Positions 52,294 to 61,145 of a stretch of 64,000 bases of DNA are shown here, piece after piece. Below the pieces are notes generated by a model, which had not been told where the DNA came from, did not search any database, and saw only the letters and a list, made by a program, of their open reading frames with translations. Origin of the DNA: JAACFF01 sp963807975 (GTDB taxonomy: Bacteria > Chloroflexota > Anaerolineae > Promineifilales > Promineifilaceae); NCBI GenBank assembly GCA_963807975.1, contig CAWEDV010000003.1, positions 310,001 to 374,000 of the forward strand. Reading direction: 5' to 3'. Positions within the stretch are counted from its first letter, which is position 1. Each line of letters opens with the position of its first letter. A program made the position numbers and the translations under genes.

Positions 52294-53149
52294 TCAGAGA
52301 ATATGCATTGTTGGCCTCGGCCTGATGGGTGGATCATTGGCCAAAGCGCTTCGCGGGCAGGCCAAACAGATCGTGGGCGTCGATCGTCATGCCGCCACCC
52401 GTCAGCTGGCCCTAACCAGCGGCGCGGTTGATATCGTCACCGGTGACCTTGCTTCCGGCTTGAAAACGGTCGATCTCGTCATCCTGGCCACCCCCGTGCA
52501 TACCATTTTACAGATCTTGGCCGACCTCCCCCGCCTAAAACCTCAGGGCTGCCAGGTCATCGACCTGGGCAGCACCAAGGAAGAAATCTGCGCCGCCATG
52601 AGCGCCCTTCCCCCATCATTTTCAGCCATTGGCGGACATCCCATGTGCGGCAAAGAAACGGCTGGATTCCATGCCGCTGACCCAGACCTTTTCCGGGGTC
52701 AAACCTTTATTCTTTCCCCCAGCGGACGCACAAACGACCAGATTGAAGAACGCTCCCTATCGCTTATTGATCAAATTGGGGCCACGCCTATGTTTTTACC
52801 CGCCGATGAACACGACCAATTGGTAGCAGTGGTCAGCCATTTGCCCTACCTGTTGTCCGCCGCCCTTATACATCGAGCGGCAGAGATGAAAGATGATCGC
52901 GTCTGGCCAATTAGCGCCTCAGGGTTCCGCGACACCACGCGCATTTCCGGATCTGATCCGCGCATGATGCTCGATATCTTGCTTACGAATAGGGAACCCA
53001 TCCTTGCCCAACTGGCACAGTATCAGGCGGATCTTGATCGAGTCAAGGAACTGCTCGACGAAAACAATCAAGCAGCGCTGGCCTCCTGGCTTGAAGAGGC
53101 CCAACAAGCTTACATTGCTTATCGTCGCCAGAAAGAAGAAGAAGGCTAG
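52286..53149 (+). CDS. tyrA: Prephenate dehydrogenase
   Basis: 287 residues from the ATG at 52286. NAD-binding motif IVGLGLMGGSLAKALRG (8-24); prephenate-site residues in the segment GGHPMCGKETAGFHAADPDLF, abbreviated here around HPMCGKE; and the C-terminal SHLPYLLSAALIH helix with FRDTTRISGSDPRMM. It oxidises and decarboxylates prephenate to 4-hydroxyphenylpyruvate in tyrosine synthesis. There is no ACT domain at the C-terminus. The ATG overlaps the stop of the NuoK-like gene. It converges with dnaE (29-base gap). Confidence 0.92.
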   Translation: MIDQRICIVGLGLMGGSLAKALRGQAKQIVGVDRHAATRQLALTSGAVDIVTGDLASGLKTVDLVILATPVHTILQILADLPRLKPQGCQVIDLGSTKEEICAAMSALPPSFSAIGGHPMCGKETAGFHAADPDLFRGQTFILSPSGRTNDQIEERSLSLIDQIGATPMFLPADEHDQLVAVVSHLPYLLSAALIHRAAEMKDDRVWPISASGFRDTTRISGSDPRMMLDILLTNREPILAQLAQYQADLDRVKELLDENNQAALASWLEEAQQAYIAYRRQKEEEG

Positions 53150-53178
53150 TTTGATTTAAGGTCGATAAGCGAGTCCGA

Positions 53179-56100
53179 TCAACGGCAGTAAACACGAATA
53201 ATCCCCGGAATCCTTTCCAAAGCTTCAACCAGATCTTCGCTAAAATCAGTTGTTCCCGCCGGAAAATTCATCACCAATGTCTGGCCTGGAAACCGTAATT
53301 TTAGTGTGTCCTCTCCGGGAAACCCCTTCGCGGTCTTTAACGTTCGCCGGCAGGTATCTTGCCAATTCCCCGCCGACTTAATCTCGACAACAATTTCTTT
53401 GGCACGCTGATTGCCATTGCCGGGAACTTCTATGACCTCGCCACTGCGCGCCACATAGCTCTCTTCCGTGGCTGCTGCCTGCGGTGAATCAAGCAAAGAA
53501 GCCTTTTCAGGCAGGTCTTGCGCAGGTTTATTGATCTCCTTAACCTTCGCTGCCGGGCTGTCCGGCCATTCATCTCCCTCAAAATTGGGCGGCGGTGGCG
53601 GGCCTTGACCCACATTTACACTGGATGAAGCAGCCGGTTGAACGTCCATCTTCGGCGATGGCGGTGGCATTTGCTGCCGGTTGGTATAACTTCTACCCCC
53701 GTTACTCTGCATAGGTGGTGCCATAAAGTCATCCTGCCCATCATAAGCCGCCTGCGCTGTTTCCAACTTGGTCACGACCCGGTCCACGATAATATTGAGT
53801 TGATCCCCCTTATCCTGTACCTTACCGATCACCAGCATCACCTGGTCTACTTGTACCTGATCACAATGTTTCTCCCACGTGCGCGGGAAGAATACCAGAT
53901 CGATTTTGTCGTCTAGATCTTCCAGCGTGCCAAAGGCCATCGGATCCCCTTTTTTTGTGGTCAGTGTGCGCAGGGTGCTGATCATGCCCCCCACGCGAAT
54001 GACCTTGCCATTCATATGGCTTTCAATCTCGCCAATCGTCAGATTCGTCCGCGAGCGAATCATGGCCAACGGCCGTTCCAAGGGATGTTCCGATACATGC
54101 ACGCCTAAAGCCTCCTTCTCCCATTCCAGCATTTTCTTATGCTCCGTTTCCTTCAATTCCTTAGCCGGCTTCAACAAATCCGCATTCATCTTCAACCCGC
54201 CCGAACCTACTGTACTGCCAAACAAACTCATCTGTCCAATCGCCGCCGCCTGGTGTATTCTGCCGCTCTCAGCCATGATGCGATCCAGCGCTTCCAGAAA
54301 CTGGGTCACCGTCCCCCACGACTCAAAGGCGTGCGCCTTGACCATGTACTCCATGGTGCGCTTTCCGACTTTGCGCAGATCGACGCGGTCGCAGAGATCC
54401 TGCAGCCCCGCGAACGTGCCATTCACCTCTCGATCTTCCAGGACGATCATCAAAGCAGTTACACCCGCATTCTTAATCGCCCCCAGTCCGAAGCGTATCG
54501 CCTGCTTCTCTCCCTCATCCTCGATAGTGAAGTCCAAGCCCGACTGGTTAATCGCCGGTGGCAAAATATCGATACCCAAACTCCGGGCTTCCGAGAAATA
54601 GCGGCGCACCTTTTCCGTATTATCCCGTTCCACGCTGAGCATTGCCGTCAGATATTCCACTGGATAATGCGCCTTCAAAAACGCCGTCTGGCAGGTCACC
54701 ATGGCATAATCAGCCGCATGTGCCTTATTAAACCCGTAGCGGGCGAAAAACTCGATATCGCCCCAAATCAAATCGCAGGTCTTGCGGTCCAGTCCACGCG
54801 CCATAGCCCCATCGGTGAACTTGAGCTGGTGTTCCTCCATCAGCTTCTTTTTCTTCTTGGCCACCGCCTTGCGAATCATGTCCGCTTCGCCAGGATCATA
54901 GCCCGCCAGATCAGAAGCGATGCGAATGATCTGTTCCTGGTAAACCAAAATCCCGTAAGTATCCTGCAGAATCGGCTCAAGGCCCGGCGTATGGTATTTG
55001 ACGATGTCATTTTCTTCATAAATCAGCGAATGCATTCGTTCGATATAGAGGGGGATATTTTGCATCGGGCCCGGACGGTAGAGAGAAATAGCAGCGATGA
55101 TATGATCAAAGCGCGTCGGCTTCATCTCCATCATCAAGCGCCGCATACCCGCCCCCTCAACCTGGAACACCCCGGCAACCTCCCCCCGTCCCAGCATTTT
55201 GAACAATTCTTGCGGCTCTTTGTTTGGATCCGGTCCCACATGCCCCACATCATAAGGGATATTGTTCATGGTATAGACCGTGCCGTACCGCTCCTCAATC
55301 AAGCGTGCAGCCCGGCGCATAACGGTCAGTGTGCTCAGTCCCAGGAAGTCAACCTTGAGCAAACCGATCGATTCCACAATCTCCATCGGCCACTGGGTGA
55401 CCCGGTCCACGCCTCCTAAGCCGGCATCACCACTGGTGGGCCGGTTGAGCGGCACATATTCATGCAGTGGCTTATCGGAGACGATCACGCCTGCAGCATG
55501 GCTGGATGCATGGCGTGAAACCCCTTCCAGGTTTTGGGCCGTGTCCAGCAGATCTTTAACCACACTATCCTTGCGGTAGCGCTCCGCCAGCTCAGAGGAA
55601 TAAAACTCATGCTCCTTCTGCAAGACATCTTTAATTTTGGCCGGTTTACCGGGAATAGCCGGGACCATGCGCGCGATAACATCAACCTCCGGCAGAGGCA
55701 TTTCCATCGCCCGCCCCACATCACGAATCGCCGCTCGCGCACCCAAGGTCCCAAAGGTGATGATCTGGGCCACCTTTTCGCGTCCGTAGCGCCGCATCGT
55801 ATATTCCACCATCAAATGGCGCATATCATCCGGATAATCGAGGTCGATATCAGGCATCGATACCCGTCCAGGGTTTAAGAAGCGCTCAAAGATCAGCCCA
55901 TTGGCCAGCGGGTCGATATTGGTGATGCCCAAGGTGAAGGCCACCACCGACCCGGCACCTGACCCGCGCACATTCCACCAGATATCATTTTGCCTCCACT
56001 CTTCATAGCTCTCATATGGATATGGGTCACGGTGCATTTCAAACCAGCTGTCACTGCGTGCCGCCCATTCACATAGATCCCAGACGATCAAGAAGTAAGT

Positions 56101-57126
56101 TTCAAAGCCCATGCTGTGGATGATGCTCAGTTCATGCTGCAGTCGTTGGCGCAGCCCTTCATCTGTGGCTGCTCTGGTTTCACCATAGCGGTAGATCAGC
56201 CCCTTCTCGCACAGATCCCGTAAGTAAGAATTGGCATCGTATCCCTCGGGCACCTCAAAGTTTGGTAGATGGTACCCCTCCCAATCCAGCTTCACCTCGC
56301 ACATCTCGGCAATGCGCACGCTGTTACTCAACGCCCCGGGCACTTCTCCAAAAAGTCGTGCCATTTCATCATAAGACTTCAAATAGTATTCAGTATCTGA
56401 AAATGAAAGCTTGGGATCTTTAACTGACGACCCGGTCTGGATGCAGAGCAGTACCTCATGAGGCTTGGCATCTTCCGCCCGCGTATAGTGCACATCGTTG
56501 GTGGCCAGAAAGTTATTCTCCAACCCGTAGCGCGGCGCCATTTGAACCAGTTTCTTATTTATTGCTGTCAGTTCTGGGATATGGTGTTCCTGAAGTTCGA
56601 TGAAAAGCCGCTCCAGACCAAAGATATCCAGGTATTCGCCCATCAACTCATGCGCCAGCTTCATATTGCCGCGGTCAATCGCCCGCGGTATCTCCGCCGC
56701 CATGCAGCCTGTCGTGGCAATCAAGCCCTCACTGTACTGCGCCATAAAGGAACGATCAATACGTGGTTTATAGTAATAACCTTCCAACTGGGCCGCGCTG
56801 GCCAACTGCAGGAGATTTTTATAACCGGTCTGATTTTGGGCCAGCAGCAGCATGTGGAAGCGTTCCTTATCCAATTGCGCTTCTCTATCATGCATGCTGC
56901 GCTTGGCCAGATAGGACTCGATGCCGATTATCGGCTTAATCCCCGCCTTTTTCGCCGCCCGGTAAAAAGGCATTGTCCCGTACATCACCCCATGGTCCGT
57001 CAAGGCAACTGCCGGCTGGTTCAACTCCACCGCCCGCTGCACCAGATCGTCGATGCGGCTTAAACCATCAAGAAGAGAAAACTCGCTGTGGACGTGAAGG
57101 TGTACAAAAGATTGCTGGTCACTCAT
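53179..57126 (-). CDS. dnaE: DNA polymerase III subunit alpha
   Basis: 1315 residues. An N-terminal PHP domain begins with HLHVHSEFSLLDG. The palm carries the catalytic aspartates in MPDIDLDYPDDMRH (about 420-433) and VDFLGLSTLTVM (about 590). The fingers contain NKAHAADYAMVTCQ. A helix-hairpin-helix region is followed by an OB domain (VIRVGGMISTLRTLTT) near 1050. A proline-rich disordered stretch (about 1150-1220) precedes a C-terminal domain ending IPGIIRVYCR, an extension seen in some phyla; its match is unclear. It lacks an exonuclease domain, as DnaE1 does. The divergent upstream gap carries no convincing promoter. Confidence 0.95.
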   Translation of the reverse strand: MSDQQSFVHLHVHSEFSLLDGLSRIDDLVQRAVELNQPAVALTDHGVMYGTMPFYRAAKKAGIKPIIGIESYLAKRSMHDREAQLDKERFHMLLLAQNQTGYKNLLQLASAAQLEGYYYKPRIDRSFMAQYSEGLIATTGCMAAEIPRAIDRGNMKLAHELMGEYLDIFGLERLFIELQEHHIPELTAINKKLVQMAPRYGLENNFLATNDVHYTRAEDAKPHEVLLCIQTGSSVKDPKLSFSDTEYYLKSYDEMARLFGEVPGALSNSVRIAEMCEVKLDWEGYHLPNFEVPEGYDANSYLRDLCEKGLIYRYGETRAATDEGLRQRLQHELSIIHSMGFETYFLIVWDLCEWAARSDSWFEMHRDPYPYESYEEWRQNDIWWNVRGSGAGSVVAFTLGITNIDPLANGLIFERFLNPGRVSMPDIDLDYPDDMRHLMVEYTMRRYGREKVAQIITFGTLGARAAIRDVGRAMEMPLPEVDVIARMVPAIPGKPAKIKDVLQKEHEFYSSELAERYRKDSVVKDLLDTAQNLEGVSRHASSHAAGVIVSDKPLHEYVPLNRPTSGDAGLGGVDRVTQWPMEIVESIGLLKVDFLGLSTLTVMRRAARLIEERYGTVYTMNNIPYDVGHVGPDPNKEPQELFKMLGRGEVAGVFQVEGAGMRRLMMEMKPTRFDHIIAAISLYRPGPMQNIPLYIERMHSLIYEENDIVKYHTPGLEPILQDTYGILVYQEQIIRIASDLAGYDPGEADMIRKAVAKKKKKLMEEHQLKFTDGAMARGLDRKTCDLIWGDIEFFARYGFNKAHAADYAMVTCQTAFLKAHYPVEYLTAMLSVERDNTEKVRRYFSEARSLGIDILPPAINQSGLDFTIEDEGEKQAIRFGLGAIKNAGVTALMIVLEDREVNGTFAGLQDLCDRVDLRKVGKRTMEYMVKAHAFESWGTVTQFLEALDRIMAESGRIHQAAAIGQMSLFGSTVGSGGLKMNADLLKPAKELKETEHKKMLEWEKEALGVHVSEHPLERPLAMIRSRTNLTIGEIESHMNGKVIRVGGMISTLRTLTTKKGDPMAFGTLEDLDDKIDLVFFPRTWEKHCDQVQVDQVMLVIGKVQDKGDQLNIIVDRVVTKLETAQAAYDGQDDFMAPPMQSNGGRSYTNRQQMPPPSPKMDVQPAASSSVNVGQGPPPPPNFEGDEWPDSPAAKVKEINKPAQDLPEKASLLDSPQAAATEESYVARSGEVIEVPGNGNQRAKEIVVEIKSAGNWQDTCRRTLKTAKGFPGEDTLKLRFPGQTLVMNFPAGTTDFSEDLVEALERIPGIIRVYCR

Positions 57127-57438
57127 ATCTGTCGCTGGTCTCCCAAAAATTATCCTACCAAATCAGCCAAATCACCTTTGCTAGACCAACAACCCATTCT
57201 TAGATCGTTGAAAAACCATCAGGCACTTCGTAGTTTTTCTCTACACCCTTTGCGTCTTGCGCCCTCAACGTCCACATCGCCCTCGATAAAGACACAGAAA
57301 CAGGGGTACTGCCACGAATCCCACCCGCTCGAGTATATCACAGGGACCCTGGCCAACTGTATATTTTAAGGATGAAAAATCGTTGTCGTTTTCGTAGTCG
57401 CTTTGGCAATCGAACAGCGCTGGGTCGCGCCGCAAACC
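57127..57438. other. Gene-free interval upstream of dnaE
   Basis: About 310 bases between the dnaE start and the FkbM stop (both minus strand). It holds a weak inverted repeat (GAAAAAC/GTTTTTC, 57209-57236) and a GATAAT-like element near dnaE with a poor -35. No RNA gene or confident promoter was seen. Confidence 0.5.
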
Positions 57439-58206
57439 TCAGCCCTTGGCCGCCCAAAGTTGGCTTCCCTTCCGTACAAAACAAACATCCACCTGTCCCA
57501 AAGCCCCATCTTGCGTGCGATATTTTAAATCCGCCAGATCGTAAATCCGGTAGCCATATGCTTCCAGCAGTTCCACCACCCGGTAGTAGCTCGGCCGTTC
57601 CGCCAAGGGATGGTGCAGAGAACATTCCACAATCAACATCTCATTGCGGCCCAGGCAGCCCAAAGCGCCGCGAAGTACCTCTATTTCAAAGCCCTGCACA
57701 TCAATTTTTATTAAGTCAGGGACAGGAAATTCGCCCGCAGAAATCAATGCATCCAAGGTAATAATGGGCACGGTCCGCTCTGTTGAATAAGGCGTCATCG
57801 CTTGAATCTCGGAACTTAGAAAGGCCGACCCTTGCAGATCATCCCATACGGTCAGCGCCAGCTCTCCCGTCTTGGCCCCCGCTCCTGCTAAGTACCATCT
57901 GGAACCAGGCCGATTATGGCAAAAACGGTCTAAAAACGGCCGCATTTCCTCCTGGGGTTCAATCAGAAAAAAATGCGCCTCCGGGAAAACGTGGCTGACC
58001 GCGCGGCTCCATCCCCCGTAATTGGCACCCACATCCAGAATCGTTTTCGGGGAATACCCCTTTTGGGCCAGCCGCTTGAAAAACTGTTTCGTGCCCTGCG
58101 TCGAGCGGTCAATCCCTGTTAGGCGCAGCAGATCATAGCCAGTTTGGCCCAGGAGCGGATAGCGTACAAACAGCCGATTCACCCAGACCCGCACAGCTCC
58201 CCTCAC
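57439..58206 (-). CDS. FkbM family methyltransferase
   Basis: 255 residues. SAM-binding core opens with KTILDVGANYGGWSRAVSHVF, then the FLIEPQEEM acidic strand. The FkbM signatures LIKIDVQGFEIEVLRGA and EMLIVECSLHH follow. FkbM-type enzymes O-methylate sugars or polyketides. It overlaps the DPM-like glycosyltransferase by 4 bases (GTGA), so both act in one pathway, probably glycan or glycolipid modification. Confidence 0.9.
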   Translation of the reverse strand: MRGAVRVWVNRLFVRYPLLGQTGYDLLRLTGIDRSTQGTKQFFKRLAQKGYSPKTILDVGANYGGWSRAVSHVFPEAHFFLIEPQEEMRPFLDRFCHNRPGSRWYLAGAGAKTGELALTVWDDLQGSAFLSSEIQAMTPYSTERTVPIITLDALISAGEFPVPDLIKIDVQGFEIEVLRGALGCLGRNEMLIVECSLHHPLAERPSYYRVVELLEAYGYRIYDLADLKYRTQDGALGQVDVCFVRKGSQLWAAKG

Positions 58207-59189
58207 GAAAGCTCATTCCCCTGTTCCGGGCAAGGTACGTTCTCCGCCAAATGTTTCTCCAACTCCATTTTCTTCAAGCGGTACAGTGACTCCTGCGTTA
58301 ACTGCCGGTGTTTGCTGGCAATATCAGCCTGGATCCCGTTCAATAAGATCAAGACGCCCATGAGAAACAGGGCCGTGCCAATCGTCAGCGATTGTAAATG
58401 CCCGCCAATACTCTGTAGGTAGAAATACAGAAAACGAATCCAAGAAAGCAGCCCCACGACCAGGAACGGCAGCGCAATATAGCTGAAGGTACGCAGTGGC
58501 TCATAAAAAGCGTAGAGGCGCATAATCGTGCTCGCCTGCGCCTTTATGAAATGCCACATATTGCGCTGCAGACGCGAAGGCCGTTTTGTCTCATTCGTTT
58601 CCACCGGCACACTGATCACCACCAGGCCTAGCTTGCCCGCCTGGATGATCGTCTCCAGCGTATAACTGAAACGGCTTAATACATTCAACTGCAAAGCGGT
58701 GTCCTTCGAATAAGCGCGGAACCCACTCGGCGCATCGGGCACGGCTGTTCCACTCACCGTGCGCACCATCCAGCTCCCTAACTTTTGCAGACCCTTCTTC
58801 AGCGGTGAAAAATGGGCTATCTTCGCAATCTGCCGGTCCCCGATTACCATATCCGCTTCGCCGGCAATGATCGGTGCCACAAGATCAGGAATGAAGCGGC
58901 CCGGATATTGGTTATCGGCATCGGTGTTAACGATAATATCCGCTCCCTCCAACAGTGCCGCCTGCAACCCATTTTCAAAAGCTTTCGCCAGGCCCAGATT
59001 CCGCGCATGGGACACAATATGATCCACTCCCAATTCCCTGGCCACGGCCAATGTATCATCCCGGCTGCCGTCATCAATCACCAACGTCTCAATACAATCG
59101 ACGCCGTCGATCTGCTTCGGCAGCCCCGCCACCGTCTCCGGCAGCATGTCCGCTTCATTAAAACAAGGAATTTGAATAATTAACTTCAC
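58203..59189 (-). CDS. DPM1/GtrB-like family 2 glycosyltransferase with C-terminal membrane helices
   Basis: 328 residues. A GT-A domain starts IIQIPCFNEADMLPETVAG and has ETLVIDDGSRDDTLAVA and INTDADNQYPG-like acidic motif (VNTDADNQYPGRFIP). It is followed by GSWMVRTVSGTAVPDAPSGF and two membrane helices (about 232-258 and 268-290). The family makes polyprenyl-phosphate sugars, the donors used by GT39-like enzymes such as the five encoded in this window. GTG start without a Shine-Dalgarno; a strong promoter ends 7 bases before it. Confidence 0.9.
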   Translation of the reverse strand: MKLIIQIPCFNEADMLPETVAGLPKQIDGVDCIETLVIDDGSRDDTLAVARELGVDHIVSHARNLGLAKAFENGLQAALLEGADIIVNTDADNQYPGRFIPDLVAPIIAGEADMVIGDRQIAKIAHFSPLKKGLQKLGSWMVRTVSGTAVPDAPSGFRAYSKDTALQLNVLSRFSYTLETIIQAGKLGLVVISVPVETNETKRPSRLQRNMWHFIKAQASTIMRLYAFYEPLRTFSYIALPFLVVGLLSWIRFLYFYLQSIGGHLQSLTIGTALFLMGVLILLNGIQADIASKHRQLTQESLYRLKKMELEKHLAENVPCPEQGNELS

Positions 59190-59196
59190 AAAGAAG

Positions 59197-59224
59197 ATTG
59201 TATGAAACGCCTAGCTACTGTCAA
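59197..59224 (-). promoter_or_regulatory. Strong promoter of the DPM-like gene, predicting a leaderless transcript
   Basis: On the minus strand a perfect TTGACA (59219-59224) is 16 bases from TACAAT (59197-59202). The GTG start codon begins 8 bases after the -10, so initiation should fall on or next to the start codon. Confidence 0.65.
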
Positions 59225-59390
59225 GCTTTGCTGCTTTCAAATTTGCCTGTTAACACCCTCTAACTGGACCATCGACGACGTTTGAGAAGAAGCCACGGTT
59301 TTCAACCTTCTAATAAACTGTCCCGAAGATGTAAAGCAAGACTATTCTGTCTCAAATCTACTTTACTCTGATTCACTTTACCGGAATTGT

Positions 59391-59590
59391 CTACCGATAT
59401 CGACGTTCTCCGCAGATATCTTAAGACAGCAAGACAAAGTGGATGTGACCGCAGTCAAGGTTAAGCATCGGCCGCGATTGTTATCTGACAACGGACCGGC
59501 CTTCGTCTCCCAGGCTCTCAAGGAATATCTGCAGCGGTACAAGCTGACCCATATCCGCGGCGCCAACAGCAAAGACAAGACGTCCACGAC
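59391..59590 (+). pseudogene. IS3-family transposase remnant (rve/DDE domain fragment)
   Basis: The frame reads VKVKHRPRLLSDNGPAFV, then SQALKEYLQRYKLTHIRGA, the central part of an IS3-type integrase core with the second catalytic Asp in SDNG. Both ends are missing and the sequence after RGANSKD loses similarity. Upstream, ADILRQQDKVDV also fits the family. A decayed fragment; no inverted repeats were found. Confidence 0.75.
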
Positions 59591-59627
59591 AGGCTATATT
59601 GGAACAGCGAATCCTCTCTTAATTTGA

Positions 59628-60068
59628 TTCCAGAAATGTCCCATTAATTCTGACGACGTACAGCTGCAAAGCGTCGCGCCGGCCGAACGGTACAAGCGTT
59701 ACAGTCGTCGCATAGAAGATGAGCGCCTCCCCCAAAGCAAAGCTGGGCGCGAAGCGGATGATCAAACTGTAGGCGAAGATGATTTTCACCTGCTCGAGTT
59801 AATTGCCCAACGAGATGCCCCTGCCGATTTGGCTAAACTACCCATGATTGGAGCGCTACGCCTGGTTTGGGAACGGCATTACGAATGAAAAGAGAAGAAA
59901 GTCCGTTTCAAGAGTAAGAAAGAGCTTGCCAATGCTCTGCCCGGTCAGGAAACTCCCTATGACCCCGATGCCCGCTATCGTCATCGCGGAAATACTAGCT
60001 GGGTCGGCTACATCGGCCAGGTGAGCGAAAGTTGTTACAGTTACCTCTTTCTTGTCCTGTCTTTCTGA
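59628..60068 (+). pseudogene. IS1182-family transposase remnant with internal stop
   Basis: The frame encodes the second part of the N-terminal region and the start of the catalytic domain of IS1182-type transposases: APAERYKRYSRRIEDERLP, then LIGALRLVWERHYE-like text (actual: MIGALRLVWERHYE), then TPYDPDARYRHRGNTSWVGY. A TGA (59886-59888) interrupts it between HYE and KEKKVRF in the same frame, and the sequence diverges after GQVSE. It is missing its start and most of the DDE domain. Confidence 0.8.
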
Positions 60069-60223
60069 CGGTCTCAAAATTAGAGTAAGCGGCAAGCTCA
60101 TTTTTAGAACTCGCCGCTTTTCTAGGATATTTTTGGCCAGCCTTAATCGTTGCCTAGCTATACGAATGACAACAGATCCATCCTTGAGCATTGTTGTAGC
60201 ATGGCTCGCTTGTCTAATTATTC

Positions 60224-60300
60224 AGAGTTAACCACGCGCACGGCATCCGTACCCTTGACAGCCAGGGTTAACCATGCGCACGGCATCCGTACCCTTGACA
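60224..60300. repeat. 40-bp tandem duplication at the 3' end of the lectin gene
   Basis: Two 37-base copies (60224-60260 and 60264-60300) with two differences repeat with a period of 40 bases. Because 40 is not a multiple of three, the second copy is read in another frame and changes the protein's C-terminus. Confidence 0.9.
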
Positions 60301-61145
60301 AGTATGCCATCAACCGTTTCGCCCATGAGCATCCCCTCTGTCGATTCGCAAGTCAGATCAGTGTCGCCAAGGCGGAAGTGAAAGACGAGGTCTGTATCCC
60401 CATCTTTATCCACATCATCTTCATGACGACGTGGTTCGCCGCTGCGCTTGTCTCTGTGAGTCTCGGATGCACCTTCAAAGATTACAGTGGTGTGATCCAC
60501 AGTCAGGGCATTGAAATCGTTGGTGGTTAGTAGTGCGACAGTGATGACCCCTTTTTCATTCTGACAGTTGATCGAGTTAGGATCGCCACCAGGCTTGATG
60601 TCGATAGACACATTTACGTGGCCACGTTCGACAACTCCCCTGGTCATAGCGTCTGGAGCAAGGTCATTCCAGTAATCTCCAAAAGAACCGCTGCCTGTGT
60701 CTGCCTGCCAATTCATTACTGCGGCATCCTCGCAACCCGGGTATTCTGAACAATCGCAGCAGTTGTTCGGCTCTCCTTGATCCCAATTTGTATAGGTGAC
60801 TGGTGCGCCACTTGACCAAATCCAATTGCCCTCTTCTTCAATGTCATTAAACCCAATCCAAAAATGCTCGAACCGGCTGAAGGTATCCTTAACCCAAAGC
60901 TCTTCTTCGGCATCGTCAAGGGTCACAAGATGACCGCCCCAGATAACCGCTTGATCCTCCGCATCAAACCAGTTCAATTCCTCTGTGAGCCGGTAATAGT
61001 GGCCATTGGCGGGATTGAAATGCCACGACTCACTTTGAGCATGCGCGACTCCTGATTGAGCCATACCTAATGCTAACACTGCAATAAGTAACATCACCAT
61101 GGTTACTGAGAACGTAGTGATAATTGTGGTTGTTTTTTTGTTCAT
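60228..61145 (-). CDS. Secreted C-type lectin domain protein with a calcium-binding C-terminal domain
   Basis: 305 residues. A signal peptide (cleavage after AHA, residue about 36) precedes a C-type lectin domain (about 40-165) with WIGFNDIEEEGNWIWSSG, the carbohydrate-type EPN motif (WDQGEPNN) and WND (GDYWNDL). A second domain opens with SIDIKPGGDPNSINC and contains EDDVDKDGDTDLVFHF, a dockerin-like calcium site, ending GILVKGTDAVRM. A strong GGAGGGAG ribosome binding site precedes the ATG. The last 13 or so residues come from a frame-shifting 40-bp duplication. It likely binds sugars outside the cell. Confidence 0.82.
   Translation of the reverse strand: MNKKTTTIITTFSVTMVMLLIAVLALGMAQSGVAHAQSESWHFNPANGHYYRLTEELNWFDAEDQAVIWGGHLVTLDDAEEELWVKDTFSRFEHFWIGFNDIEEEGNWIWSSGAPVTYTNWDQGEPNNCCDCSEYPGCEDAAVMNWQADTGSGSFGDYWNDLAPDAMTRGVVERGHVNVSIDIKPGGDPNSINCQNEKGVITVALLTTNDFNALTVDHTTVIFEGASETHRDKRSGEPRRHEDDVDKDGDTDLVFHFRLGDTDLTCESTEGMLMGETVDGILVKGTDAVRMVNPGCQGYGCRARG

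Noticed and set aside
54139..55419. Long plus-strand frame (426 codons) opposite dnaE
   Set aside because: Lies antisense to the conserved catalytic region of dnaE; the translation has no family features and is explained by codon bias of the real gene.
57209..57236. GAAAAAC/GTTTTTC inverted repeat upstream of dnaE
   Set aside because: AT-only 7-bp stem with a long loop; too weak to call a terminator.
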